Positions 33,005 to 41,512 of a DNA stretch of 44,710 nucleotides are shown here, piece after piece; the stretch's first letter is position 1; each line of letters begins with the position of its first letter. Under the pieces are notes generated by a model, which was given only the letters and a program-made list of their open reading frames with translations, ran no database searches and was not told the origin of the DNA. The translations under genes were made by a program, and so were the position numbers. This stretch comes from Taibaiella sp. KBW10 (GTDB taxonomy: Bacteria > Bacteroidota > Bacteroidia > Chitinophagales > Chitinophagaceae): contig NZ_QAJI01000001.1 in assembly GCF_003852495.1 (NCBI RefSeq), positions 212,074-256,783 of the forward strand, in the 5' to 3' direction.

Positions 33005-33057
33005 TGTTATCCGATTTATTCCCTGGCATACATACCGAACAGACAAATTAAGACAAG

Positions 33058-33486
33058 GTGAAAAACGAGCAATGCGAACAAATTTTGATGCGTAAAAAAA
33101 TTACGCCTACTGCCATGCGTATCCTTACGCTGGAGTTTTTACTGGAACAATCTGCAGCCGTATCCCTTACAGATATTGAAAATCACTTCTTCCGGTCGGA
33201 CAGGATTACGCTGTACCGAACCCTCAAAACCTTTGAACAAAAAGGACTGATCCATAGTATACAGGAAACCAATACGACTAAATATTCTTTATGTAAAGAC
33301 AGCTGCGGAGAAGGTACGCATAACGACAATCACCTGCACTTTTATTGTGTTCAATGTAAGGAGACTGTGTGCCTGGAACACGTAGACCTTTCTCCTGTCA
33401 TGCTCCCCCCGAATTTCGAAGTACAGCAAATCCGTTTTTTTGCCAAAGGTGTTTGTAATAAATGCAGCCGCCAAACAATGCAATAG
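33058..33486 (+). CDS. Fur-family metal-responsive regulator
   Basis: A 142-residue Fur/Zur/PerR-family repressor. The winged helix has ITPTAMRILTLEFLL and the recognition region DRITLYRTLKTFEQKGLIHSI. The metal-site His cluster is HNDNHLHFYC (about 88-97), and two CxxC pairs for structural zinc are C97/C100 and C133/C136. It starts at GTG 33058. The next gene is a Zn/Cd-type P-type ATPase, so a zinc-responsive (Zur-like) role is the best guess, but Fur or PerR cannot be ruled out by sequence reading. Confidence 0.9.
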   Translation: MKNEQCEQILMRKKITPTAMRILTLEFLLEQSAAVSLTDIENHFFRSDRITLYRTLKTFEQKGLIHSIQETNTTKYSLCKDSCGEGTHNDNHLHFYCVQCKETVCLEHVDLSPVMLPPNFEVQQIRFFAKGVCNKCSRQTMQ

Positions 33487-33513
33487 GATTGCAGTCCTAC
33501 CGCTTTATCTTTG
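33484..33513 (+). promoter_or_regulatory. Palindrome and -7 box before the P-type ATPase
   Basis: TAGGATTGCAGTCCTA (33484-33499) is a 16-bp palindrome with one mismatched pair; it starts at the stop codon of the Fur-family gene. TATCTTTG (33506-33513), an exact -7 match, follows 6 bases later. The palindrome would cover the promoter's spacer/-33 region. Confidence 0.55.
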
Positions 33514-33590
33514 TATTCTAAATCAGGAACAATTTTCCAAACATCAGAAATATTGCTTCTTATCATAAACATTAAAGAATACAAAACGAT

Positions 33591-35570
33591 ATGAGCCATA
33601 CGCATCAAACAGCCGATCACTGCTGCGCCACAGCAGAAAAAACAGGACACAAACCGGCCGGCACCGCACATAATGAAGAAGACGGGCACGATCATTCCGC
33701 CACAAGCGACAGTACCTTAAAACTGTTTACCCCCGCAATTATCTCCTTAGCCCTTTTATTACTCGCGATCGCTTTGGACAACTGGATGCCGCAATCCTGG
33801 TTTAAAGGCTGGATACGCATCGTATGGTATATTGCCGCTTATGCGCCCGTAGGTATTCCGGTACTTAAAGAAGCCGTACAGAGCATTGCAAAAGGTGCCG
33901 TTTTTTCTGAATTCCTGCTCATGTCGATTGCAACAATTGGTGCCTTTGCCATCGGCGAATATCCCGAAGCGGTGGCCGTTATGTTATTTTATGCGGTAGG
34001 CGAGGTCTTCCAGACTTTAGCGGTGAGCCGGGCGAAAGCTAATATTAAATCCTTACTGGATCAAAGACCAGATGAAGTAACGATTATTACAAACGGACAA
34101 ACGCAAACGATCAAGGCAGAAAGCGCACCCATAGGCGCCATTATCCAGCTGAAACCCGGAGAAAAGCTGGGCTTGGATGGCACCTTACTATCCGAAACGG
34201 CTTCTTTTAACACTGCCGCCTTAACTGGAGAGAGCAAACCGGACACCAAAACAAAAGGGGCAACGGTTTTAGCCGGGATGATTAACCTTAATACAGTGGC
34301 TCAGGTAAGCGTGACAACTGCCTATACCGATAGTAAACTCAGCAAGATCTTAACGTTGGTGCAAAATGCCACAGCACAAAAAGCCCCCACAGAACTATTC
34401 ATCAGAAAATTCGCCCGGATATACACGCCTATTGTAGTCGTGCTGGCCATTCTGATCTGTATATTACCCATGCTCTTTGTTTCCGATTATCAATTCAGAG
34501 ACTGGCTGTACCGTGCTTTAGTCTTCCTGGTGATCTCCTGCCCCTGCGCCCTTGTAATCTCCATTCCCCTGGGCTATTTCGGAGGCATTGGTGCGGCCAG
34601 CAAAAACGGTATTTTATTTAAGGGCAGCAATTTCCTCGATATTATGGCCGGTATACAGCATGTCGTAATGGACAAAACCGGTACCCTCACAGAAGGTGTC
34701 TTTCAGGTACAGGAAGTAATCCTGCAACCAGGCGTAGACCGGGATTCGATCCTACAAATGGTGAATGCCTTGGAAAATAATAGTACCCATCCGGTAGCAA
34801 CCGCAATTCATCAATTTGTAGGTGCCGTTGATCCAGCGATTACCTTAAGTGAGGTTGAAGAAATTGCCGGTCATGGCCTGAAAGCAAGTGTAGGCGGTAA
34901 AGAACTGCTGGTGGGTAATTTCAAACTGATGGATAAGTTTTCCATACCCTACCCTATAGATCCTGCTACAATTGTGTATACCGTGATTGCCATTGCCTAT
35001 GATCATAAATTTGCCGGTTACCTGACCATTGCCGACAGCATTAAAACAGATGCACAGGTTGCTATTGATAAGCTTAAAGCCTTAAACGTACACACCACCA
35101 TGTTGAGTGGTGATAAAAACACCGTGGTACAATATGTAGCCCGCTCCTTAAGCATCGACAATGCTTTTGGCGATCTCCTGCCCGAAGACAAAGTCGATAA
35201 AGTAAAGGCTTTGAAAGCTAATGGTCAGACCGTCGCTTTCGTAGGCGACGGGGTTAATGATGCTCCGGTAGTGGCCCTCAGTGATGCCGGCATTGCGATG
35301 GGTGGCCTGGGCAGCGATGCAACCATCGAAACGGCCGATGTGGTGATCCAGGATGACAGACCGGAAAAAATCCCCATGGCTATCCATATCGGAAAGCAAA
35401 CTAAAAAGATTGTCTGGCAAAATATTACCCTGGCTTTTGCCGTCAAAGCGGTCGTACTCGTTTTAGGTGCCGGTGGCTTGGCAACCATGTGGGAAGCGGT
35501 GTTTGCAGATGTAGGTGTTGCTTTGCTCGCCATTTTAAATGCAGTACGGATACAAAGCATGCGCTTTTAA
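33591..35570 (+). CDS. P1B-type heavy-metal ATPase (Zn/Cd/Pb class)
   Basis: A 659-residue inner-membrane pump that exports divalent soft metals using ATP. Conserved features are the actuator TGES at about 212-215, the transmembrane metal site SCPCALV (CPC at 317-319), the phosphorylated Asp361 in DKTGTLTEG, the HP locus NSTHPVATAIH, and GDGVNDAPVVALSD in the P domain. The CPC plus the overall pattern fit the ZntA/CadA group. The usual N-terminal HMA domain is missing; a His-rich, Cys-Cys tail (7 His in 35 residues) takes its place. It lies directly downstream of a Fur-family gene. Confidence 0.93.
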   Translation: MSHTHQTADHCCATAEKTGHKPAGTAHNEEDGHDHSATSDSTLKLFTPAIISLALLLLAIALDNWMPQSWFKGWIRIVWYIAAYAPVGIPVLKEAVQSIAKGAVFSEFLLMSIATIGAFAIGEYPEAVAVMLFYAVGEVFQTLAVSRAKANIKSLLDQRPDEVTIITNGQTQTIKAESAPIGAIIQLKPGEKLGLDGTLLSETASFNTAALTGESKPDTKTKGATVLAGMINLNTVAQVSVTTAYTDSKLSKILTLVQNATAQKAPTELFIRKFARIYTPIVVVLAILICILPMLFVSDYQFRDWLYRALVFLVISCPCALVISIPLGYFGGIGAASKNGILFKGSNFLDIMAGIQHVVMDKTGTLTEGVFQVQEVILQPGVDRDSILQMVNALENNSTHPVATAIHQFVGAVDPAITLSEVEEIAGHGLKASVGGKELLVGNFKLMDKFSIPYPIDPATIVYTVIAIAYDHKFAGYLTIADSIKTDAQVAIDKLKALNVHTTMLSGDKNTVVQYVARSLSIDNAFGDLLPEDKVDKVKALKANGQTVAFVGDGVNDAPVVALSDAGIAMGGLGSDATIETADVVIQDDRPEKIPMAIHIGKQTKKIVWQNITLAFAVKAVVLVLGAGGLATMWEAVFADVGVALLAILNAVRIQSMRF

Positions 35571-35617
35571 ATAATAAGCAAAAGCTTGTGTTTACCATGC
35601 TCCTGCTATAAAAATTG

Positions 35618-35625
35618 TAATTTTG
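35618..35625 (+). promoter_or_regulatory. -7 box for the FUSC gene
   Basis: TAATTTTGC, an exact match, 33 bases before the ATG at 35659. It excludes the in-frame TTG at 35623, which is inside the box. Confidence 0.55.
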
Positions 35626-35658
35626 CCCTTTAAGCGATTCCGGTCAATTATTGCAATC

Positions 35659-36753
35659 ATGGCGACAACATTCAAACAGGTTTTACAAAAGGAGACAAAT
35701 GCATTTTTTACCCTCAACAAAAGTAACAGGGTATGGCATATTCCCCTTTTGGCGGCCCTTTCGGTAGGTATGCCGCTGATTGCAGGATTGCTTTTGGGCA
35801 ATCTGAAAGCCAGCCTCACGGCAAGTCTCGGTGGTTTAGTGATCTTATATTATGCACCCTCTATTCCACTGGCCGGCAGGATGATCACCTTACTGGCCTG
35901 CTCTTTCGGGTTTATGCTGTCCTATACGATTGGCCATTGTTTTAGCTTTAATCCTTATGCCTCGGCCATCGTCTTCGGATTATGGGCAATGGCTGTCCAC
36001 TGGATTGTTTCTTTCTTTAAGACGAGAGCACCGGGCAATTTCTTCTTTATCATGATGGCTTCCATGGCGAGCTGTCAGCCATTTGACCTGCATCATATTC
36101 CTCAGAAAATAGGCCTGATGGGCCTGGGTACTATGTGGGCCTGTATGCTGGCTTTGGTTTATGGCCTCCTCACGCTGCACAAGCAAACCCCATCGCCCCA
36201 TAATAATAAGCTATCAGTTACGATTGTCAAAAATGAATATACATCTTTAGTAGAGTCGGGCATTATGGGGTTCTTTATGTTTTCTGCACTCCTTATAGGA
36301 CATTTGCTGGCTTTTAAGAATCCGTACTGGATCCCTATTTCCTGTCTTGCCGTGATGCAAGGGGTATCGCGCCTGCATATATGGCAAAGGGTGGTACACC
36401 GCATTGTTGGTACTTTTGTCGGTTTGTGTTTATGCTGGCTGGCCTTATCGATCAGCAAAACACCCCTTAGTATTTGTATCAGCATTATCCTGCTGCAATT
36501 TATTGTAGAATCCTTGATTGTGCGCCACTACGCCCTTGCCGTTATTTTTATTACACCGATGACCATCTTATTGGCCGAAGCCGGTAACCCTTTAATACAA
36601 GATCCCAATCACCTGCTTGCCGCCCGCGTGACGGATATTATCGTAGGCAGTATGATCGGCGCTATTGGCGGATGGGTGATCTACCATGAAAAATTGCGGC
36701 AAAGCGCTATCCGGCAAATCAGAAAAACAAAGGTACTCATCCACCGGCGCTAA
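35659..36753 (+). CDS. FUSC-family membrane transporter
   Basis: A 364-residue inner-membrane protein with two groups of about five hydrophobic segments: residues 30-170, then a hydrophilic loop with HKQTPSPHNN, then 195-345. The family signature RVVHRIVGTFVGLCLCWLALS lies in the second half. FUSC proteins (relatives of AaeB, YccS and plant aluminium-activated transporters) export aromatic acids and similar compounds. No AaeA-type adaptor is next to it. The start is the ATG at 35659. It converges on an AraJ-type exporter gene. Confidence 0.85.
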   Translation: MATTFKQVLQKETNAFFTLNKSNRVWHIPLLAALSVGMPLIAGLLLGNLKASLTASLGGLVILYYAPSIPLAGRMITLLACSFGFMLSYTIGHCFSFNPYASAIVFGLWAMAVHWIVSFFKTRAPGNFFFIMMASMASCQPFDLHHIPQKIGLMGLGTMWACMLALVYGLLTLHKQTPSPHNNKLSVTIVKNEYTSLVESGIMGFFMFSALLIGHLLAFKNPYWIPISCLAVMQGVSRLHIWQRVVHRIVGTFVGLCLCWLALSISKTPLSICISIILLQFIVESLIVRHYALAVIFITPMTILLAEAGNPLIQDPNHLLAARVTDIIVGSMIGAIGGWVIYHEKLRQSAIRQIRKTKVLIHRR

Positions 36754-36822
36754 GGATCATAATAAAAAAGATGCCTCCCTATTGCTTATAAGAAGGCATT
36801 TATATTTATAAAAAGCGCAAGC

Positions 36823-37989
36823 TTATGCGGCTAGGGCTTTATATCGTTTTTGCGTGATTAAAAAGGAGGCGGCAAACAGCACGCCAATTCCTGCCATACC
36901 CACACCGAACAGTACCGGAGCATTATAGGCAAGACCGTAAGTAATCGGCAAGCCTCCGAAGAAAGCCCCAAACGTATTACCCAGGTTAAAACTGGCCTGT
37001 CCTGCCGCAGCGGCAAGGGTTTCTGAACCATTGGCTGAATTGATCAGCATCATTTGCAAAGGGGCACTATTGCTAAAAGCCGCTAATCCCGTAATAAACG
37101 ACATTGCATAAGCCATCGGCGTATATTGAGCTGTAAAATAAATAAGGAGCAAACATAAGCCCATGGCCGAAAAGGAGATCGTGGCCGCTCTCGCCGGTGT
37201 TAAGGCATCGGCCAGACGGCCACCCAAAAGATTGCCGACTAACATGCCCAGACCGACCAAAACCATTACTAAGGGAATGCTGTTTTCCGCAACCCCCGCA
37301 ATAGAAGTCATTAAAGGGGCAATGTAACTGAGCCAGGCAAACATACCCCCGGTACCAATCGCAATCATTCCGATCATGGCCCAGGCCGTTTTAGTTTTAA
37401 AATAGGCCAGTTGCTTAAATACTTTTTGATCCGAAAAGGCTGCCATCACAGGTAGCCAGTACCTTATGGCCAACATCGTAACCACCCCAAAAAGGCTGAT
37501 AAACAGATAGGTGTACCGCCAGGAAAAATGATGCCCGATGTACGTACCGATCGGCACTCCGATCAGGTTGGCCACGGTCATACCGGTAAACATTACGGCA
37601 ATCGCCCTTGCCGCTTTCCCTTCTCCTGAAATCTTAGAGGCCACAACAGCACCGATCCCAAAAAAGGCACCATGTGGCAATCCGGATAAAAAGCGGGTGA
37701 TGAGTAAAAGCGGATAGTACGGCGCAAGGGCAAACAATCCGTTAAAGACCACAAACAGCAACATTAAATAAAACAATACTTTCTTAGGTGGAAACTTTGC
37801 GGTGAACAAGACCAGTATGGGTGCGCCAACCACTACTCCTAACGCGTATAAAGCGATCAGATGGCCGGCAGTAGGGATATCTATGTGAAGGTCTTTGGCA
37901 ATATCGGGCAAAATGCCCATCATCGTAAATTCGGTCATACCGATTGCAAAAGCACCAAAGGCCAGTGCAAGGAGACTTTTTTGTGTCAT
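36823..37989 (-). CDS. AraJ-type MFS exporter
   Basis: A 388-residue major facilitator with twelve predicted helices. The sequence follows E. coli AraJ in detail: FGAFAIGMTEFTMMGILPDIA at the start, AGHLIALYALGVVVGAPI, the SGLPHGAFFGIGAVVASKI loop, MTVANLIGVPIGTYIGHHFSWRYTY, and AAAAGQASFNLGNTFGAFFGG. AraJ belongs to the DHA1 drug/sugar exporter group; the substrate of this one is unknown. It is the last of three minus-strand genes (MdaB, aldo/keto reductase, MFS) downstream of a LysR divergon, suggesting export of a reactive or toxic compound (inference). Confidence 0.88.
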   Translation of the reverse strand: MTQKSLLALAFGAFAIGMTEFTMMGILPDIAKDLHIDIPTAGHLIALYALGVVVGAPILVLFTAKFPPKKVLFYLMLLFVVFNGLFALAPYYPLLLITRFLSGLPHGAFFGIGAVVASKISGEGKAARAIAVMFTGMTVANLIGVPIGTYIGHHFSWRYTYLFISLFGVVTMLAIRYWLPVMAAFSDQKVFKQLAYFKTKTAWAMIGMIAIGTGGMFAWLSYIAPLMTSIAGVAENSIPLVMVLVGLGMLVGNLLGGRLADALTPARAATISFSAMGLCLLLIYFTAQYTPMAYAMSFITGLAAFSNSAPLQMMLINSANGSETLAAAAGQASFNLGNTFGAFFGGLPITYGLAYNAPVLFGVGMAGIGVLFAASFLITQKRYKALAA

Positions 37990-38040
37990 TATGCTTATTA
38001 AAAATGAATGGTTGAATGTATGAATCTGTAGGGCTTTTGC

Positions 38041-38988
38041 TTATTGTTCCGTATCACTGGCATCATCCAGCAAAGCCAGGTGTTCAGAACTGAGTTTTAA
38101 CTGAGCCGCCGCCATCAGGTCATTGAGTTGTACTAAAGAGGTTGCACTCGCAATGGGCGCGGTGATATACGGTTTATGCAACTGCCAGGCAATCGCGATT
38201 TGAGAGATGGGCGCATAAATCATTTCAGATACTTCATCCAGTGCATTCAGGATACGCATACCGCGGTCATTAAGGTATTGCTTGATGCCATTCCCTCTGG
38301 CGCTTTTATCCAAATCGGCAGCCGTTCTGTATTTCCCAGATAAGAAACCGCTGGCCAGGGCATAATAACTCGTCACCCCTAAATGTTCCTGCTCTACCAG
38401 GGGTAGATATTCCGTTTCAAAGGGTTTCCGGTCATACAAATTATATTGGGGCTGTATGCTGATATACGGTTCAAGACCATTTTCACGGGCGTATTGATTA
38501 GCAGCTTTTATCCGCGCTGCAGAAAGATTTGATGCCCCGATATAACGCACCTTACCTTCTTTAATCAATGCATTAAAAGCATCCATCGTTTCGGCAACCG
38601 GTGTCGCGGGATCATCGTAATGGGCAATATACAGATCGATATAATCGGTTTGTAGACGCTTCAGTGATGCTTCCACAGCGGTTTTCATATAGGCTGCGGA
38701 CAGGCCGGCATTGTGCGCACCTAATTTTGTGGCAATGACTAAATCGTCTCGTTTACCCCTTTGTTTCAGCCACTTTCCAATAATCGTTTCCGACTCTCCA
38801 CCCGTATTGCCCGGCACCCAACTGGAATAAACATCTGCAGTATCAATACTATTAAATCCGGCCGCTACAAAAGCGTCTAAAAGGGCAAAAGAGGACTGCT
38901 CGTCTACTGTCCAGCCAAATACATTACCTCCGAAAATCAACGGCGCGATAGAAAGGTTTGAGGGTCCTAAATTTACGTTATGCATCAT
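38041..38988 (-). CDS. Aldo/keto reductase
   Basis: A 315-residue NADPH-dependent oxidoreductase of the AKR superfamily, a (beta/alpha)8 barrel. The catalytic tetrad is visible: Asp49 (NSIDTADVY), Tyr54, Lys88 (IATKLGA) and His123 (LYIAHYDD). The cofactor region includes YIGASNLSAARI and QPQYNLYDR. It most resembles the YajO/YghZ-like AKR group acting on aldehydes. Its upstream gap to the MdaB gene is 245 bases and contains a -7-like box, so it probably has its own promoter with a long leader. Confidence 0.92.
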   Translation of the reverse strand: MMHNVNLGPSNLSIAPLIFGGNVFGWTVDEQSSFALLDAFVAAGFNSIDTADVYSSWVPGNTGGESETIIGKWLKQRGKRDDLVIATKLGAHNAGLSAAYMKTAVEASLKRLQTDYIDLYIAHYDDPATPVAETMDAFNALIKEGKVRYIGASNLSAARIKAANQYARENGLEPYISIQPQYNLYDRKPFETEYLPLVEQEHLGVTSYYALASGFLSGKYRTAADLDKSARGNGIKQYLNDRGMRILNALDEVSEMIYAPISQIAIAWQLHKPYITAPIASATSLVQLNDLMAAAQLKLSSEHLALLDDASDTEQ

Positions 38989-39160
38989 GATCTTATATTT
39001 TTATGTTCTTTTTATAATTCCCGGCGACCGGCAGGCTGTCTGTCACACCATAATTAACCAGGCTGGAAATAGATAGCCAGCATACGATTGTTATAGGAAA
39101 TCATCAAGGGTAAGGGAGTAGTCGTCCGGAACACATCTGCAATAGATAATATTCAGAATA

Positions 39161-39168
39161 CAAAAGTA
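39161..39168 (-). promoter_or_regulatory. -7-like box upstream of the aldo/keto reductase
   Basis: The minus strand reads TACTTTTG, matching TAnnTTTG. It lies 172 bases before the ATG at 38988, so it would give an unusually long leader. Confidence 0.35.
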
Positions 39169-39233
39169 GGTTAATCCAAAATCTTGCGGCAGATAAAATA
39201 AAGCCAAAAGCACTATTGAATCGCCTTTCTTTC

Positions 39234-39863
39234 TTATCTGCAGGCGGAAACCGTTTCCATACAATCTACCAATTGTGTCTGTATATGCTGTTTGTAGCGG
39301 CTGGTATAGGCAGCTATTTTCTGTTCCGTCACATTTTTTTCCATATCATGAAAGTGTATGCTCTCCAAAGGGCTCATACCCACGAATGCATTCATTCTAT
39401 GAAAGCCAAACATAACGCCTTCGTCAACCGATTTTTCCTGAAAAAATTCACCGGGTAAGGTAAAGGCCGTTTCCGGAGCATTCCAGGTTGTGCTGAGCAT
39501 GTACTGCTTTCCCTGCATCATACCACCCGTTCCGTAATTCAGATCGGGCTGATCGCTTTTACGGCCATCGCTGTAATAAATGCCTTTACGGTGACCGGCG
39601 GTGAATACAATATCGAAATAGGCTTTTAATTGATAGGGCATAGAAAACCACCAAATGGGCGTATGATAGAGCACGACATCTGCCCAAACGAATTTATCGA
39701 CTTCTGCCGCCGCATCATAAGGTTCATTGATGTCGGTGTATTTTAGTTCAAATCCATTTTCAGGTGTAAACAGTGTTTTATCGATATCCAGCAAGGTTTT
39801 ATTAAACTTTCCACCGGAATGCGCAAAATGCTGTCCTCCGTTAATGACCAATATATGTTTCAT
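39234..39863 (-). CDS. MdaB-like NAD(P)H quinone reductase
   Basis: A 209-residue flavodoxin-fold oxidoreductase like E. coli MdaB, which reduces quinones by two electrons and protects against redox stress. Visible family features are ILVINGGQHFAHSGGKFN (FMN phosphate loop), WADVVLYHTPIWWFSMPYQLKAY, and NYGTGGMMQGKQYML. The start is the ATG at 39863: the earlier in-frame TTG at 39881 lies inside the promoter box. It is divergent from a LysR-type regulator, 83 bases away, which is the usual arrangement for regulator and target. Confidence 0.9.
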   Translation of the reverse strand: MKHILVINGGQHFAHSGGKFNKTLLDIDKTLFTPENGFELKYTDINEPYDAAAEVDKFVWADVVLYHTPIWWFSMPYQLKAYFDIVFTAGHRKGIYYSDGRKSDQPDLNYGTGGMMQGKQYMLSTTWNAPETAFTLPGEFFQEKSVDEGVMFGFHRMNAFVGMSPLESIHFHDMEKNVTEQKIAAYTSRYKQHIQTQLVDCMETVSACR

Positions 39864-39878
39864 ATCTTTATTTTTAAG

Positions 39879-39886
39879 CAAAATTA
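39879..39886 (-). promoter_or_regulatory. -7 box for the MdaB-like gene
   Basis: The minus strand reads TAATTTTGC, an exact -7 match 15 bases before the ATG at 39863. Confidence 0.55.
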
Positions 39887-39915
39887 ATTCGCTTTAAACT
39901 ATTATAAAAATTATT

Positions 39916-39944
39916 TAAATTTGCACTTGTATCATAATAATTAT
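39916..39944 (+). promoter_or_regulatory. -7 box and palindrome for the LysR gene
   Basis: TAAATTTG (39916-39923) is an exact -7 match. ATAAT-A-ATTAT (39934-39944) is a short palindrome next to the ATG at 39947. It could be a regulator half-site, but it is AT-rich and may be chance. Confidence 0.4.
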
Positions 39945-39946
39945 AG

Positions 39947-40879
39947 ATGAAAACAAATCTGGAATGGTTCAGAACCTTTAAAGCGATCTATGAAACGGGA
40001 ACGCTGACGGGTGCCTCTAAGTCCTTATCGATGTCGCAACCCGGTGTGAGCCTGCATTTGAACTCTTTAGAGGTTTATACCGGTTATCCTTTGTTTGAAC
40101 GAAAAGCAAAAAAAATGCTTCCGACAGAAAAGGGTACTATTTTGTACAGTCAGGTAGCGCATCTATTGGGTTGCCTGGAAAACGTAGAGGATTTACTGCA
40201 CAAGAAATCGGGAAAAAACAGGGCGACTTTGAGCGTAGGAATGTGTATTGAAACTTTTGAGCATGATCTTGAGCAGTTCGTGCCCACCTTGCCTTTCAAC
40301 CTTATTATGCGTTTTGAAAACAGCGAGCAATTAAAACAATTATTTGACTTGGGCATTTTAGACCTGGCATTAGTGCATAAAAAAGGAAATGAGAAAGAGG
40401 TTTCTTATCATTTTTTCCGGACAGAAAAGCTGGTACTGGTTTCGGGGAAAGACACAGACACCGCTGTGCTGGAACAATACCTGCAGCATAACCAATTGGA
40501 TGCCGCCAAACATTGGCTGGAAGAACAGGTCTGGTACGGCACAGCTGCCGATACGGAGCAGATCCATCGCTTTTGGGAAGCGCTTTTTGGTGAGACGCCA
40601 CATTTTCTGCCCAATTATATTGTACCCAATAAATTCTCGATTATCCGTTGCCTTGCAGAAGGTGGGGGCTTTTCGATTTTACCGGATTACTTATGTCTTA
40701 ATCAGAAGTATAATCAGGGTATAAAGATCATTGAAACACCCAAATCGGCGGAAAATCAATTGTTTTTTTGCAGGAAGAAACGGTCGATGTATGATACCGA
40801 AATGGATACAGTGATCTCTTTGTTGGAACAACAAACATTGTCATCAACGATTACCTCGTTCGAGCAACAGCAAGCATAA
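39947..40879 (+). CDS. LysR-family transcription regulator
   Basis: A 310-residue LysR-type regulator. The N-terminal winged helix-turn-helix (about 1-62) has WFRTFKAIYETGTLTGASKSL and MSQPGVSLHLNSLEVYTGYPLFER. The C-terminal periplasmic-binding-protein-like domain (about 90-295) binds a coinducer. Length is standard. It is transcribed away from the MdaB-like gene, and LysR proteins commonly control such a divergent partner; the aldo/keto reductase and MFS genes further along may share the control. A Crp-type gene follows 42 bases later on the same strand. Confidence 0.92.
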   Translation: MKTNLEWFRTFKAIYETGTLTGASKSLSMSQPGVSLHLNSLEVYTGYPLFERKAKKMLPTEKGTILYSQVAHLLGCLENVEDLLHKKSGKNRATLSVGMCIETFEHDLEQFVPTLPFNLIMRFENSEQLKQLFDLGILDLALVHKKGNEKEVSYHFFRTEKLVLVSGKDTDTAVLEQYLQHNQLDAAKHWLEEQVWYGTAADTEQIHRFWEALFGETPHFLPNYIVPNKFSIIRCLAEGGGFSILPDYLCLNQKYNQGIKIIETPKSAENQLFFCRKKRSMYDTEMDTVISLLEQQTLSSTITSFEQQQA

Positions 40880-40921
40880 AGCCTGTCACTGTTCATCAGT
40901 ACGCCTAATTAATGAACCAAT

Positions 40922-41455
40922 ATGAATCCTACACGACTCATCGATTTACTGGAAACACATCAGCTCGTTTCTAAAACAATGACCATAGAAAGAGGTGCCT
41001 ATTTATGCCATGCCGGTATGGTATCGACAGATATTTATTACCTGACCGAAGGCAGTGTACAGGCCTATGTGCTGGAAAATGAAGAAGAACAGATCATTCG
41101 CTTCGGGTATAAAGATAATATTATTGTGGCCCTGGATTCTTTTTTATCGGGCGCGCCGTCTTCGTTTTATATGCAAGCCCTTAAAAAAACGACAGCCAAA
41201 GTGATTCAAAAGGAACACTTCATGGCCTTTATCCAGGCCCATACAGATCATCTGAAACTATGGGCCGGCCTGCTGGAAGACCTCGTCTTACAGCAAATCG
41301 AACGGGAGATCGACATCCTTACCACGGCTCCGAAGGAACGATATGAAAGGGTTTTACAACGAAGCCCGCAACTGTTTCAGGAAATACCCCATAAATATAT
41401 TGCCAATTATCTCCGGATGAGCCCGGAGACCTTATCGCGGCTAAAAAAGTCTTGA
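40922..41455 (+). CDS. Crp/Fnr-type regulator
   Basis: A 177-residue regulator with a cNMP-binding beta roll (about 20-110; DIYYLTEGSVQAYVL) and a short C-terminal helix-turn-helix (IPHKYIANYLRMSPETLSRLKKS). No Cys motif for an iron-sulfur cluster. It is the second member of this family in the window; the one at 22.3 kb is longer. Its position 42 bases after the LysR gene suggests a shared transcript, and DinB follows 57 bases later. Confidence 0.85.
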   Translation: MNPTRLIDLLETHQLVSKTMTIERGAYLCHAGMVSTDIYYLTEGSVQAYVLENEEEQIIRFGYKDNIIVALDSFLSGAPSSFYMQALKKTTAKVIQKEHFMAFIQAHTDHLKLWAGLLEDLVLQQIEREIDILTTAPKERYERVLQRSPQLFQEIPHKYIANYLRMSPETLSRLKKS

Positions 41456-41512
41456 CTTCAATCAATATTTTATTAGGCAAAGAACAGGAGCTTTGCTCAA
41501 AATTAACCTCCA

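Noticed and set aside
35225-35560. Minus-strand open frames within the P-type ATPase
   Set aside because: They lie opposite the conserved P domain and have no recognisable protein features.
36771-36799. Possible terminator ATGCCT/AGGCAT between FUSC and the MFS gene
   Set aside because: Only six base pairs with a long 17-base loop and no good T tract; too weak to call, though convergent genes need some terminator here.
39189-39241. Inverted pair GCAGATAA/TTATCTGC around the mdaB stop codon
   Set aside because: Arms are separated by 37 bases and there is no U tract; not convincing as a terminator.
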